DNA of 64,000 nt from Acanthosepion esculentum (taxonomy: Eukaryota > Mollusca > Cephalopoda > Sepiida > Sepiidae), in NCBI GenBank assembly GCA_964036315.1, contig OZ038517.1:52068735-52132734 (forward strand). Reading direction: 5' to 3'. The notes beneath the pieces are model-generated. The model was not told where the DNA came from, searched no databases, and was given only the letters and a program-made list of their open reading frames with translations. Below, one piece after another: positions 20,090 through 31,679 of the stretch. Position 1 is the stretch's first letter, and every line of letters starts with the position of its first letter. The position numbers and the translations under genes are program-made.

Positions 20090-22003
20090 AGACGGCGTTT
20101 GCTGTTGGGTGAGAGAAAACAAACCGTCTCTTTTACGCCAGAGACAGGAATTTGGACGAATTATTTCTGGCCGATACAGGCGCCCAAGTCAGCCTAATTC
20201 CACTCAGACCAGGTTTGCCTACCGACAGATCTTCATACACTTTACGTGCTGCGAATGGTTTCCAAATACAAACCTTCAGTCAAGTGTCAATGACTCTAAA
20301 CATTGGTTTAAGAAGAACGTTCTAATGGTTTTTTACAGTGGCAGAAGTCAAATTTCCCATACTAGGCGCAGATTTCCTAGCACACTACAAGCTAGTTGTG
20401 GACATTTCCAACCACTCACTTATAGACAAGACGACTAAACTCACTAATTTCGGGATAATCTCAAATTATGTGTCGCTCTACCAGAAAATAATCTACTCCA
20501 AGACGTGCTGGATAAGTTTCCCTCACTTATCCGTCCTTTTACGTATACTGGAACCGTAAAACATCACACCGTTCATAAAATTCATACATCTGTCACGCCA
20601 GTTTTTTCGAAACCGCGTAGACTCGGACCAGAAAAATACAAGCTAGCGCGTGCTGAATTTCAGCACATGTTGGACCTCGGCATAATTCGCCCTTCATCGA
20701 GCCCTTTCGCTTCTCCACTCCACATGGTCGCTAAGGCGCAAGAGGGGGGCTTGGAGGCCCTGCGGAGATTATCGACGCCTAAATACTCAGACAATTCCTG
20801 ATAAATACCCTGTGCCAAACTTAGCCGATTTTGCAATTTCTCTGCAAGGAGCTAAGATTTTCACAAAAAATAGATCTACGAAAAGCTTTCTATCAAATTC
20901 CGGTGGCCGCTGAAGACGTACACAAAACAGCCATCAAAGCTCCCTTCGGTCAATACGAATTCCTTCGAATGCCTTTCGGTCTTCGAAACGCTGCACAGTC
21001 ATTCCAACGCCTAATCAATGAAACACTCCGTGGTTTATCTCACTCGTTCGCTTACATTGACAACCTCCTTGTAGCAATCGCTAACATGGAAGACCACGTG
21101 CATCACGTAACACAAGTTTTCCAACGTTTGGAAGATTTCGGTTTAAAAATCAACCAGGACAAATGTGTGTTTGCTGTTCCTAGACTGAATTTCCTCGGAT
21201 ATGAAATTGATGGTTCTGGCATCACACCTGTCCCGGAGAAAATTACAGCTATACGAGAGTTTCCTCAACCTTCGACACTCCGGCAACTTCAGCGTTATCT
21301 CGACTTATTAAATTACTATCGCCAGTTCATTCCTAACTGTTCTCACATTTTGGCACGTCTTACCAACCTACTTCGTGACCAGGGAAAGAAAAACGCGAAG
21401 ATAACACTATCGGACGAAGCTCTTGCTGTTTTCACCAATTCAAGAAATGCACTAGCAAATTTTACCAAACTAAATTATCTACGTGACAATACAGCACATC
21501 TTTCGCTTACTACTGATGTTTCATCAGAGGTAATTGGAGCTGTTCTACACCAGCACACGGAAAAAGAAACCACACCAATTTCCTTTTCTCAGTTAAACTC
21601 ACTTCAACCCCAAAAAAGTATAGCACCTTTTCGCGTGAGTTACTTGCTATTACCTCTCGATAAAACATTTCCGACATATATTGGAAGGTCGGAATTTCAC
21701 TGTCTTCACTGATCATAAACCTCTAGTCTTTGCCCTCCATACCAAATCAGATAGGTATAAACCGCGTGATTACAAGCAGTTAGACTTTATTTCGCAGTTT
21801 ACTACGGATATACAGCACGTCAAAGGCAACGACAACACTGTCGCCGACACACTATCAAGAGCGTTCTTACTTAGCACCACTAAGGAAAAACTTGATCTCG
21901 AATTTATAGCAGACGAACAGAAAAGGGATACTACTCTGTTTGACTCATTGAAAAATTCTTCGTTATCGATCGAACAATGTCCCATTCCTTTCAGTAGTTA
22001 AGT
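20090..22003 (+). pseudogene. Ty3/gypsy protease, reverse transcriptase and RNase H (broken)
   Basis: The N-terminal half of pol, split by frame breaks. The protease active site reads FLADTGAQVSLIP at about 20164-20200. The reverse-transcriptase start (HTSVTPVFSKPRRLGPEKY, then GIIRPSSSPFASPLHMV) lies at 20580-20730. A frame break near 20745 displaces the WRPCGDYRRLN block. The next part (20866-21390) has DLRKAFYQIPV and FGLRNAAQSFQRL, but the catalytic YxDD is YIDN, so one metal-binding Asp is lost. The connection and RNase H follow with TTDVSSEVIGAVLHQ and, after another frame break near 21690, FTDHKPLVFAL and DTLSRA. Two inactivating features and several frameshifts make it dead. Confidence 0.85.
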
Positions 22004-22056
22004 TAATCGCTTGCGACACCAGCACTTCTCATCCCAGACCTTTAGTACCTGTCAGC

Positions 22057-23193
22057 ATGAGAAGACGAATTTTCGACCATTTCCACTCTTTCTCACACCC
22101 CGGTCGGAAAGTTACGGCAAAACTAATCTGTGAACGTTTTGTCTGGCCGAAAATGAACATCGATATCAAGAATTGGACTCAATGTTGTCTCGTTTGCCAA
22201 CATACCAAAGTGCATCGCCATACTAAATCACCACCTGGAAACTTCACCGTATCTAACGGTCGCTTTCGTCACCTGCATATCAATTTATTGGGTCCGTTAC
22301 CGGAAATACATGGATACCAGTACATCCTTACTACATTAGACAGATTTTCGAGATGGCCGATCGCAATTCCACTTCAGTCAATAACCGCAGAATCTGTTGC
22401 TAAGGCAATACTAAAAAACTGGATTTCGTTTTTTGGATGCCCATCAGTCATAACGACAGATCGTGGTCCCCAGTTTCAAGCAACACTTTTCAAAGAATTT
22501 GTGAATCTTCTCGGAGCGAGACATATTTCAACTACAGCATATCATCCCCATGCTAATGGCCTTGTTGAACGTTTCCACCACCAATTAAAGGCTACGTTAA
22601 CTAGCTCCAACAGTGATAATAACCAATCCTGGATGGACAATTTACCTCTAGTCATGTTTTCGCTTCGGTCTCAATTGAAAGAAGACTTACAGTGTTCACC
22701 TGCTGACCTTGTTTTTGGCCAACCATTAGTGTTGCCAGGACAATTTCTGTCCGGTAACTCAACCTCACAACCTTCCTCAACCTTTGTTCAATACCTGCAG
22801 AATAGAATGTCTAATTTGGCATTTACAGCCACTCGTTGCCTGACTAAAGACATTTATGTTCCTACCTTTTTAGACAAGTGTGATTTTGTGTTTATTCGAC
22901 AAGATTCTGTCAAGAAGCCACTGACACCCAGCTACTCAGGTCACTTTCGAGTCCTTGCTCGACATGACAAATTCTACACTATTCAGCTCACCAGTGGTCG
23001 ATCGAACGTTTCGATTGATCGCCTAAAGCCGGCATACACGAAGCGGAATATTGAACCGACCCAAACATCTTCATCACCAACACCACCGAGCAATACACAA
23101 CAAACACCCGAGACACCTGAACATCAATATACCAAAAAAGGAAGAAAGGTCCACTGGCCTTCCAAATTCAAACATTATGTAACATATTTTTAA
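22057..23193 (+). pseudogene. Ty3/gypsy integrase, catalytically altered
   Basis: Open for 378 codons. Zinc-binding HHCC module: HFHSFSHPG and CCLVCQ at residues about 6-50. Core: the first catalytic Asp is replaced, reading HINLLGPLP where this family has HIDxxGPLP. The second Asp is present (TTDRGPQFQ) and so is the Glu (HPHANGLVERFHHQLK). C-terminal part has FVRQD/FIRQD-like and a beta-rich YSGHFRVLARHDKFYTIQ region followed by VSIDRLKPAY. Length is typical of integrase plus C-terminal tail. It lies 54 bases after the stop of the RNase H frame and in the same direction. The Asp to Asn change should abolish strand transfer. Confidence 0.85.
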
Positions 23194-23220
23194 AAAATGC
23201 TTTTCATCACTTTTTCCAAT

Positions 23221-23236
23221 CTGGGGGGGGGGAGTA
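23221..23236 (+). promoter_or_regulatory. polypurine tract of the gypsy element
   Basis: A G-rich run (ct then ten or more g, then agtag) sits immediately before the putative 3' LTR start TGTAGCGAC at 23239. This is the usual place for plus-strand priming. Confidence 0.6.
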
Positions 23237-23238
23237 GT

Positions 23239-24290
23239 TGTAGCGACTGCTTCGCTTTCCACGCCCACAATCTATTCGTCTGCGATTGGCTAGTAAATCG
23301 ATACTGCCTTTCCATAAGACAATTTAGCAATCGCAGTTACCATTTTGAATTTTTCTGCCGGGAACTTGCTCACATGTGTCTTTGTTACAAAATCAGTGAT
23401 TAGTCGAATTTTAACCAATCAAACATTTTTGTGCAAAATCAACTTGCCCGCGTTTTCGTTGGGATCCTACCAGCAGCTTTAAAAACAAGCAATTTTTCCA
23501 CAACAGTCTGTAGAGTCCAGCCATTTACTCTATCGGCACACCCCTCCTACCATCATCGTTTGCCTCAAAAACCTTTTCTCTTTCTCTCCTTTCATCGTCG
23601 TTGTTACCCTGTGAGCAACGACCCAACACTTTCGATGCTAAGACACGTGACCGTTTTGAAACGAACATCCATTCAAAGTTCTTTGGACGGTTGGCATTTG
23701 GCCGCCAGTTAAACGGCCACGTGACTCATCGGATACCTGCCAAAAAGTATCCACAAGTAAGAGACGACCTGCGGGCATCGAGTCAGGAAGACGTGTTTTT
23801 ACATCTCTCTCTGCACATAAGCTTCAACCGTCTAGATTTCGGCAATAGACCTCTTTCCATAGTCAATTTGTTTGACCTCAACTGTTAAACGAATCTACGA
23901 CAGTTGGAACTCCAGTTCTAACCACGTGCCAACCTTCTCACTCCCACGCACACCCACATGCTGATGATAATTTGTACCCCTTCACTAAAAACTTCTTTTG
24001 ACACAACAATACTTTTCAACAGTAATATCACAAGAACAATCATATCATGAAACACTCATGAACATTTATCCAGTGAACTTTAAACCAAATAATTATCTCT
24101 CACTGAACTCTTAAATTTCAATCAAAGGGAGGCAACTCTTGATTAATTCAACCTTTCTTACTTAAATGCATGTTTTCTTTCACATCGTTGTTTGATATTG
24201 TACATCTTGTTAATATACATATATTTTATGTGCAACAATGTCTTGTGGTGATTCTTCTTGCGTGAGTCCTGTTTTCTTGTCAAAGTTAAA
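23239..24290 (+). mobile_element. 3' LTR of Ty3/gypsy element
   Basis: Begins TGTAGCGACTGC after the polypurine tract. Matches the 5' LTR clearly only over 23468-23526 and weakly elsewhere. A TATA-like 'gctttaaaaacaagc' lies at about 23477. The right end is uncertain: no clean CA terminus or target duplication was found. The poor LTR-LTR match means either great age or a rearranged 5' end. Confidence 0.5.
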
Positions 24291-24295
24291 TTAAT

Positions 24296-24580
24296 GTGGT
24301 GAAATACGCCACATACCATGCGACTTTTTAGGGCCAATTAGGAAGAAATAAATAATTTAATTCTGGAGCCGATGTTCTTACAAAAAAAAAAGTGTATAAA
24401 ACTTGTAGGAGTTTGAACGGCCTCTATTCCCGTACATTTTTTTTTACTTTATAAATATATCAGTAAACAAGAGAAATAAAAAAAACTGTTTTTACAACAA
24501 CAAGCAATCTTCATTTACTGTATAACATACAAAGCAATCAAGTGTGATTTTTATATAGTAAGAGTTGAAATAATAGTTTA
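24296..24580. other. no gene recognised
   Basis: AT-rich. 24312-24330 resembles the 'gcgtatcatgcgac' motif at 12896. Confidence 0.3.
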
Positions 24581-24582
24581 GC

Positions 24583-25040
24583 ATCCCGATATCACTTTCT
24601 TATCAATGTCGAATTTTGTGCAAATCTGTGCAAAAAGTGGATCAAAGAGCTAACCCAGCTTCATACATATTTTCAGGAAATCCCAACTTCTAATTGGTCA
24701 ATAAGCACACAAGTGGGCGTTGCAATCCATCCACGTACAAGTCTTTTTTTCCAGCGCGTGACCGAGTCAAGTTTTCCCGCTTATTTTCCAGGATACTACC
24801 ACGTGATTAAATTAATTATAAATACCAGTCACGAGTTCGTTCTCTTTCTTTTTCTTGATTTCATTCGCCTACGAAAATGTAACCTTAAAGGAAACTGGGT
24901 TGCGACCCCTTTCCGGTCAAACGCTGAAAACATATTCACACATGCACGTACGTACGAAATTTTCCAAGCTACTTTACAAACATACGAAAGATTTCCAAAC
25001 CAGCAACAAGAACTTTTCTCTATAAAATATTCTGATCAAG
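24583..25040 (+). repeat. promoter-containing repeat E, copy 1
   Basis: Direct repeat of 25878-26270. Shared in order: 'cactttcttatcaat', 'aagtgggcgttgcaatccat', 'ccagcgcgtgacc.agtcaag', 'cacgtg', 'ttaattataaata' and 'catgcacgtacgtacgaaat'. A CCAAT-type 'attggtcaata' and a TATA-type 'attataaatacc' (about 24816) are in promoter order, as in LTRs. Confidence 0.7.
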
Positions 25041-25084
25041 TTTATGCACATATCTTTACAAAACAAGATTGTAAAATTCTGCGC

Positions 25085-25086
25085 AT

Positions 25087-25134
<48 letters not shown>
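25085..25134. repeat. (TA)n microsatellite
   Basis: About 50 bases of alternating TA, interrupted once, adjoining the left arm of the inverted element. Confidence 0.95.
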
Positions 25135-25136
<2 letters not shown>

Positions 25137-25138
<2 letters not shown>

Positions 25139-25656
25139 GATTCATCGAGTCTGAAACCTCTACAGAATGCAGAAAGCACTGGACGGCCGTTTCGTCCTAT
25201 ATTTGGGACTCATCAGCAGTGCGCATCCACTACCGAGAATTGAAACCCTGACAGCTAGTTTGTCAAACAAATACCACACCAACTGTTCCAACGGGCCTCG
25301 GTGACGAAGAGGTAGCAAATCAGACTCAATATAGCGCCGCTCACTCACATATTCCGTGGTGGAACTCTACTGAGATTCACTTTAACCATAGGACTGTGTC
25401 CCCTGGAGCCACGACTACTATCACCAAGCCGCTCACTCCAGAGCATTAGAAGCCGGTTCAAGCAATGATATACATTTTAAATTATTAGGAGAATTTGATA
25501 ATTATATTTAAGTGATTCATCGAATTGGGACTCATCAGCAGTGCGCATCCACTACCGAGAATGGAAACCCTGACAGCTAGGTTGTTAAATATAGGACGAA
25601 ACGACCGTCCAGTGCTTTCTGCATTCTGTAGAGGTTTCAGACTCGATGAATCACTT
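25137..25656. repeat. inverted-repeat element with about 68-bp arms
   Basis: 25137-25205 (gtgattcatcgagtctgaaa ... acggccgtttcgtcctatat) is the reverse complement of 25587-25654 with very few differences. A block 'gggactcatcagcagtgcgc ... ccctgacagctag' is also directly repeated at 25204 and 25529. The interior (25290-25440) holds GC-richer sequence with a possible tRNA-like segment (ggcctcggtgacgaagaggt). It is flanked by (TA)n on both sides. Confidence 0.8.
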
Positions 25657-25683
25657 AAATATAATTATCAAATTCTCCTAATA

Positions 25684-25688
<5 letters not shown>

Positions 25689-25729
<41 letters not shown>
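25689..25729. repeat. (TA)n microsatellite
   Basis: About 41 bases of alternating AT just right of the inverted element. Confidence 0.95.
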
Positions 25730-25730
<1 letters not shown>

Positions 25731-25877
25731 CACCAAAGCTATCCTTTTTGTCGTAATTGAATATCGTTATCATTTGATTTTTTATTTAAATTTATGTTTG
25801 TGGATTTTTCATTTACAGCGAAACATTTTAAATATTCACGCAGGAGTTATTCCCCTTTAACTGTTATTTGAATTTTT

Positions 25878-26270
25878 AGCATCCCGCTACCACTTTCTTA
25901 TCAATATTGAATTTTATTCAACTTCATACAGATTTTCAGGAAATATCAACTTCTAATTGCTCAATATACACAAGTGGGCGTTGCAATCCATCCACGTTCA
26001 AATATTTTTCCAGCGCGTGACCAAGTCAAGTTTTTTCCGCCAATTTTATGTGATCCTATCACGTGGTTACATTAATTATAAATAGCAAACACGAGCTTGC
26101 TTTCTCTCTCTCTTCTCACTACAAGATAGAGTTGTAAAAGGATTCTCGTCTCGACCATAGGCGGTCAGATGTTAAAAGCATATTCACGCATGCACGTACG
26201 TACGAAATTTTCCAAGCTACATTACAGACATACGAAACATTTCCAAACAAGAACTTTTCTCTTTGAAATA
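25878..26270 (+). repeat. promoter-containing repeat E, copy 2
   Basis: Same order of blocks as 24583-25040, with a TATA-type 'attataaatagc' at about 26075. The two copies flank about 840 bp without retroelement coding sequence, so they may be a pair of LTRs of an element that lost its interior, or a simple duplication. Confidence 0.7.
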
Positions 26271-26639
26271 CTTTTCTAAAGCTACAGTTTATTCAGCAAT
26301 TTTCTGCTTTATAATCCATTCAACTTTTGTGAGCTCAGATTAAAAAAATTATTCCAATCTAAGGGACATAACCGCAACACAATGGTAAACTCTATGCATG
26401 TACATCATTTACACAAAAATAAATATAAATGTTGTTTGTTATAAAAACCTTTTTTTCCTTCTTGTATTTCATATTTTGTGATATTTTACGTTAAATATAA
26501 ATAGTGTGGTCATGTTAATAATAGACATCTACAAATGGTCCATTCTTGTTAACATACCACAACAAATTAGTTAAGACTTTAAGGAAGATATATTTTTATC
26601 TGGACTCACAAAAGTTTCTGTTGCTTGTAGTTGATGATT

Positions 26640-26945
26640 TAAGAGATGTTCAATGTTCATACGTACGTGTGTGTGTGTATGTGTGTATCATAGCGTCTTC
26701 TGATCAGGGACAGACGTAAGACTCCTCACTGAACTATATAGTTGTGGTTCTGAGAAAAAAGAGAAAAGGCTGAAAATGTGTCCTTGTATTTATAATGTCG
26801 TATGTCACGCGATAGGCTCGAAACACATAGACAGATTTTTGGCGGAGTTGTATTTTTGACCGTGCGGACGTAGTGGAAAACACGATATTAGGATTAATTG
26901 ACCAATCAGGAACCAGAGAAATATCAATAGTCACAGAACAAACAC
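26640..26945 (-). repeat. promoter-like sequence, minus strand
   Basis: Read on the minus strand it has 'ctgattggtcaattaat' (CCAAT-type) followed about 90 bases later by 'attataaatacaagg' (TATA-type). This is the same arrangement as repeat E, though the sequence is otherwise different. It may be another LTR. A short (GT)n run lies at 26668. Confidence 0.35.
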
Positions 26946-26999
26946 AGCAATTCTGAATTCAAAACCATATGTGACCCTAGTGAAGTACATCCTTAAACA

Positions 27000-27255
27000 A
27001 TGGGCATGAATGAGTGGTTAAAACTTTTGTTTTCTGACCATGAAACCCGGGTTTGAATTTCACCATGGTCAATTTGTCAGAAAGGTGACTTGATATTGAT
27101 CCCAGCATACAGCACCATTGGGAAGTGCCTGAAAAGCATGCCACAAGTTGACCCAAGTCTTGGGAGCAAAATTAGGTAGATGGTACTATTTAGGTACCTT
27201 GGTGGTTGTGTTAGCACTGTTGACACTGGGGCCTCAGGGAGCTAATCAGAAAAAA
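27000..27255 (+). repeat. tRNA-derived SINE
   Basis: Head with A-box 'atgagtggttaaaac' (about 27010) and B-box 'gggtttgaatttc' (about 27051), spaced as in a tRNA. The body contains 'cttgggagcaaaattaggta' and 'tgttgacactggggcctcag'. No poly(A) tail is distinct. Confidence 0.65.
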
Positions 27256-28975
27256 AGGAAGAGGAAAGAAACTAACTGGATGATAATTGTTGAAATTCTC
27301 AGGAATGTGGATTGAAAATTTGAGAAAAATATTAAAAATGAAATGCGTTAAAAATTATGTCTTTAAATAATAAAATGAAATCAAGTACAGTTCCAAGGAG
27401 AATCAAACCCAAATTTAACTAGACGGAATTCAGTCAGATTGAGCAAAACCAAGACTACCAACCCTTCCCCACTTCCCAACAATAAGAAAGAGACAATGTA
27501 TCATTGGAGATGTTGGTCCTGGGGGGAAAAAAACGTTGTTCACAATACCTTATCAGTAAAGAAAATGAAAGAACATCTAAATTGTTCTGGAGAAAGAGCC
27601 AGGAAAATATCTGGTTTGTGTAGGCCACTCAGAAGAATAATATCCCTACAAAAATAAAGATTAGCATCTAAAATTGGGGAGAGGTTCATTTATTTTAATT
27701 TCTGTGACATTTGTCAAAGATTTTTTATACCTGATGTTATTATTGGATTTTTTTGGCAGAAATGAGAAAAGCTGATAAAAAAAAAGATTTATTCCTAACT
27801 TGGAGTGGCCATAGGCAAAAGGCTGTGTGATTTTGTTGACTGAGAATCACATAAACAGAGAAAGGTATTTTTTTTTATTATTATTAAAGATATTGGGAAT
27901 ATTTTTCTTTACCACCCATGACAACTATGGATGAACAAAACAACTCTTGAGATTGGCTGGCGGAGGGCCATCTGGATTGGCTCTGATTCTCTTAGAATAT
28001 GGTCAAATCCCTGGCATTGGGAAATCACGTAAAACAGAGTGAGCCAAGCCAATAAAGAAAGATTATTTACTGGAAACCACCCTTCTTGCCTACACATTCT
28101 AAAAGCTTAGTATCATCACAAAGACAGTTGTACCAGATTTTGGAAATGGGCTGAGGTTGGATGCTGAGAAGGTTTGGAGAATGGAGAGAGAGATTAGCAC
28201 TGCCTATATGGAGTGATGGTGTAGGATGAAACGTGAAGGGAGTTGGAGTTAAGGAGCAGTTTGTTTCCTCTGACCACTCTCAAAAGGGGGCTGGACAACC
28301 CATAAATTTGGAAAATTACTTGAGCAAACATATTGTGAAAATATGAAATTTTAGAAACCATTGATGCTAAGGGTGGGAGATAACCGAACCCCAGAGCCTG
28401 ATCAACCCCACACCTGCTAGATGCAGGACTCCATATAAGCTGGAGGTTTGGACAACTTAGAGAGTCACTACACTACTGCTACTAAAATCTGCATCGTTTG
28501 CCGAAACCTCCTGATCAAGTCTCTGTACTAGCCCTGAAGACCAGAACTTAGAAATTTAAATTACTATTAACACAGGCTGTAAAGTTGAAAAGGGGATCCC
28601 AGTGTCATTTGATTATAACAATAAGCAGGAAGGCTTAAAACTACTGTATACAACAAATCGTATATAAACCAAATCGTCGTTATATTTTTAACGTGTTAAT
28701 CCTTTATTCCAAAGAATTCTTTTTTGTGTAGCTTGCAGCCATTTTGACCTGTCTTCACTTCAGTTTACTTCATCAGCGATCTTCTCACCCTCTGAGATCA
28801 AAAGCACAATGTAGCAGAATGAATGGTCATGAACGAGACAAACACCAGTTCGATCAAGTGAGACCGTGCTCATCATCATCATATCAGCAACAAACCAGCA
28901 ACGCATTAATGAACAAGGAGTCAGCTAGATGGTAACCACATTGGTCTGAAAGAATCTGAAGACCAGTGTGGGACT
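27256..28975. other. unassigned DNA
   Basis: No gene recognised. GC content is slightly higher at 27900-28540, where a TATA-like 'ccatataagctgg' occurs at about 28432. Fragments near 28750-28800 could be the leading part of the LINE that follows, in another frame, but I cannot show it. Confidence 0.3.
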
Positions 28976-28979
28976 AAGA

Positions 28980-29998
28980 GGGATACAGCACAAAGTTGCA
29001 ACTCGTGACCAAAAATCCAGTGATGCTGACAAAATTAACCTGGCATCTCGGATAGAAAAGGACCTCCAATCGGTTGTGAACTGGGGCAAGTAATGGACGG
29101 TTAATTTTAACGCCTCTAAAACTAAACTGCTCTCTATTAACGACCACAAGGATCCATCCCTGCATCCCATTAGAATGTCTGATGACCAACTTCTTGAGAG
29201 CTCCTCTCTGCGGCTGCTCGGTCTCACGCTGTCCGCTGATCTGAGATGGAACAAATAAATCAAGTCAATTGCATTATCCACAGCAAAGAAAGTTGGCTCC
29301 CTGTGCCGAGCCAGGAAATTTTTCTCCCTGGAATCTATCCTCCAAATCTATAAATCGACCATTCGCCCTTGCATGGAGTATTGCTGCCATATATGGTCTG
29401 GAGCCCCTGCTGTTTGCCTCAGGGTTCTTGATAAGATCCAGAGACAGATATGCAATGTAATTGGCCCTGATCTGTCATCTCATCTGCAGTTGCTCTTTCA
29501 CAGATGCGACGTTGCCTCGCTCTGTCTTTTTTATAAATACTTTCACGGTAATTGCTCCGAGGAGCTGCTTTCGCTGGTTCCTAGGCCTCATGAATTTAAA
29601 CGTCCCACGAGACTGGCATCCTGTTCCCACCCCTTCACCGTTGAAACTGTTAGATGTAGACGTCTCTTCTACTCCAATAGCTTCATGTCTCGCACATCTC
29701 GCCTGTGGAACTCCCTTCCTTATTCCTGTTTCCCTGACAAATACAATCTATTTAAGTGTAACGTCAATCGACATCTCCAGCTGCCTTGATCTATCCTCTT
29801 CCCTTCTCCACATCCTTTCACCTTTCATTCCTATCTGCTCTCGCTCCAAATCTTCTGTAACCCCCTAGCCTTGATCGATCCACTATCTTTTTCCACATCC
29901 TCTCCTTTACCACTCCTATCTGCTCTTCCTCCAAACCTTCTGTAACCCCCTGCGTACTAGTGGCTTCCAGCCTTGCTTGGGGTGATAGGCTTAAAAGA
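28980..29998 (+). pseudogene. 5'-truncated LINE, reverse transcriptase C-terminal part
   Basis: Non-LTR retrotransposon whose reverse transcriptase would copy its own RNA at a nick. Only the thumb and C-terminal part is present. It reads VNFNASKTKLLSIND and LRLLGLTLSADLRW (to about 29255), then in shifted frames KKVGSLCRA, ILQIYKSTIRPCMEYCCHIW, KIQRQICNVIG, VASLCLFYKYFHG, TSRLWNSLP and FKCNVNRHL (to 29789). The 3' end is 'cttgcttggggtgataggct' followed by an A-rich tail at 29995. Several frameshifts. The same family is seen at 34480 and 42600. Confidence 0.85.
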
Positions 29999-30740
29999 AA
30001 AAAAAAAAAAATCTTGAGCTTATTCAGAGTGTTAATCCATCAGATTATATGCACTCTCTCAGAAACTGTAACTACAGTTTGCACAGCTTAGTTGCAGTAC
30101 AAGCCATAGGTTGGCTCTGTGAGTGTTGAACAAATAAAAATGTGCCTGAGCATGTGTATGCAACAGGGATTAGGCTAGACCCCTAGTAGACAGGCATAAT
30201 CAGAAATGAGGATGTGCCAATGGGGAAGTTGAGATTTTTGTCCCCCAGTACTACCAATGAACTCATATTAAACTCAACTTTGTGTCACATTTTGTTGTGT
30301 TATGGGCAAGCGTCCAAATACCATGACATGGGCAATATCCCCGCTTGTGCTAACGTGTAAATAAAGAGTTTTGTAGTACTGGACCCTGTTGTTTGGTCTC
30401 CTTATTACCACCACGTCAACCATTATAACATTCTTTTAGGTGTTGAAGCAAAACGTATGACCTGAGCAAACAAACTTGCTCAGAAAAGCGCAACCATTTG
30501 TAATGTGCCAAAACGACCCTGGCAACAATTAATTTGATTTGGCATTTATTAAACTCATGTCAAAATTCTTGGCAGAATGTTTATTGAAAGGATTTGTTGG
30601 GGAGGGGAGTGAAATGTGAAGAGAAAACGTCAAATTTCTTGTCCCAGTTAATTTAAATGGTTCAAAAGAAAAAAAAAAATGTGAAATTTGCAGAGAAACA
30701 AACCTAGACAGGAGAATTTGACAAATTGAAAATATGGGTG
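29999..30740. other. unassigned; possible very short LTR
   Basis: 30298-30430 (133 bp) begins TGTTATGGG and ends ATTATAACA, with an AATAAA inside. The ends resemble those of the solo LTR at 16105, but no target duplication is visible. The rest is unassigned. Confidence 0.3.
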
Positions 30741-31225
30741 GTGTTTTAATATTTTAAATTTCAATGTAATCATGATCAATCGAAAATAATTGGCAAATTA
30801 ATATTTTAATTTCAAATGCAATCAGGGCAAATTGGAAATAATCAGACAATTAACCCTTTGAGCCCTGCATTCCTGAACAATTTTAACCCTTCTGCCTGTC
30901 AAAATCCGCAAATAACTGGTATGTAATGTTTCATGGTAGATATAAAAATAGTTACAAGTGTTTACCCACCGTTCAACCTGCAGCTAGACATGAAGACATT
31001 TTTCTCTACCACTGTGCAAACGATGACTGGGAATTACATCATTTTTCTCTACCACCGGTAAAGCAGTGGACAAGGATGGAAGGGTTAATATTTTAATTTC
31101 TAATGCCATCATTACAAAATTGTTAGGAAATTAATATTTTAATTTTTAATACAATTGTTACAAATTAAAAATAATTGGGAAATTAATATTTTAATTTCCA
31201 ATGCAATCACGACAAATCGAAAATA
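30740..31225. repeat. about 50-bp tandem repeat, interrupted
   Basis: The phrase 'taatattttaatttc.aatg' recurs at about 30745, 30799, 31086, 31132 and 31184, each followed by 'caatca...acaaat.gaaaataat'. The array is split by the 231-bp piggyBac-type element at 30854-31084. Confidence 0.75.
30854..31084. mobile_element. piggyBac-type MITE, 231 bp
   Basis: TTAA at 30850-30853 and 31085-31088 flanks a sequence that starts CCCTTTGAGC and ends GGAAGGG. TTAA duplication plus C-rich inverted ends is the hallmark of the piggyBac superfamily. It sits in a tandem repeat unit whose own sequence contains the TTAA, so the empty site can be read from neighbouring units. No transposase. The interior has the direct repeat 'catttttctctaccac'. 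Confidence 0.8.
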
Positions 31226-31679
31226 AAGTATTTTCAACCTGTAAAAATCTTTTTTTGTCTTGAATCAATTTACAAAAAATAATGTACCTCAAAACTCAAG
31301 GATTTTCATGCTATTCTAGAGCAATTTTGGCAAAGGCAAATATTTTGTCAGAGGTATGAAAATAAATAAAATTGGAGAAAATCAGTTCCACCTGAGGTAG
31401 TTTGTGTTCACTTTACATGTCAATATTCAGCGTCAGATTAGGGATCATACTTTGCTGTTAGTATTATATACTCCATTACAACTTGTCACATGTTACTTGG
31501 AGATGAAATTAGCAAGTTCAAATACCCAGAGAAACAACTTGATCATGAAACACTTTGATTTGACTGATGATAAAATGCAAATAGTGAAGGCTTCAGCAGT
31601 AATATTTCTGGAATTATTATTAAAAAAAGATATTATCAATTTGAGATATTTCTTTCATTTCAATTGCTTTTGATAAAAT
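31226..31679. other. no gene recognised
   Basis: AT-rich lead-in to the satellite. From about 31640 the sequence already resembles a diverged satellite unit (tttctttcatttcaattgct). Confidence 0.35.

Noticed and set aside
27439..27657. Possible Tc1-like transposase remnant
   Set aside because: A basic frame with helix-turn-helix flavour, but no Tc1 catalytic block or inverted ends could be read.
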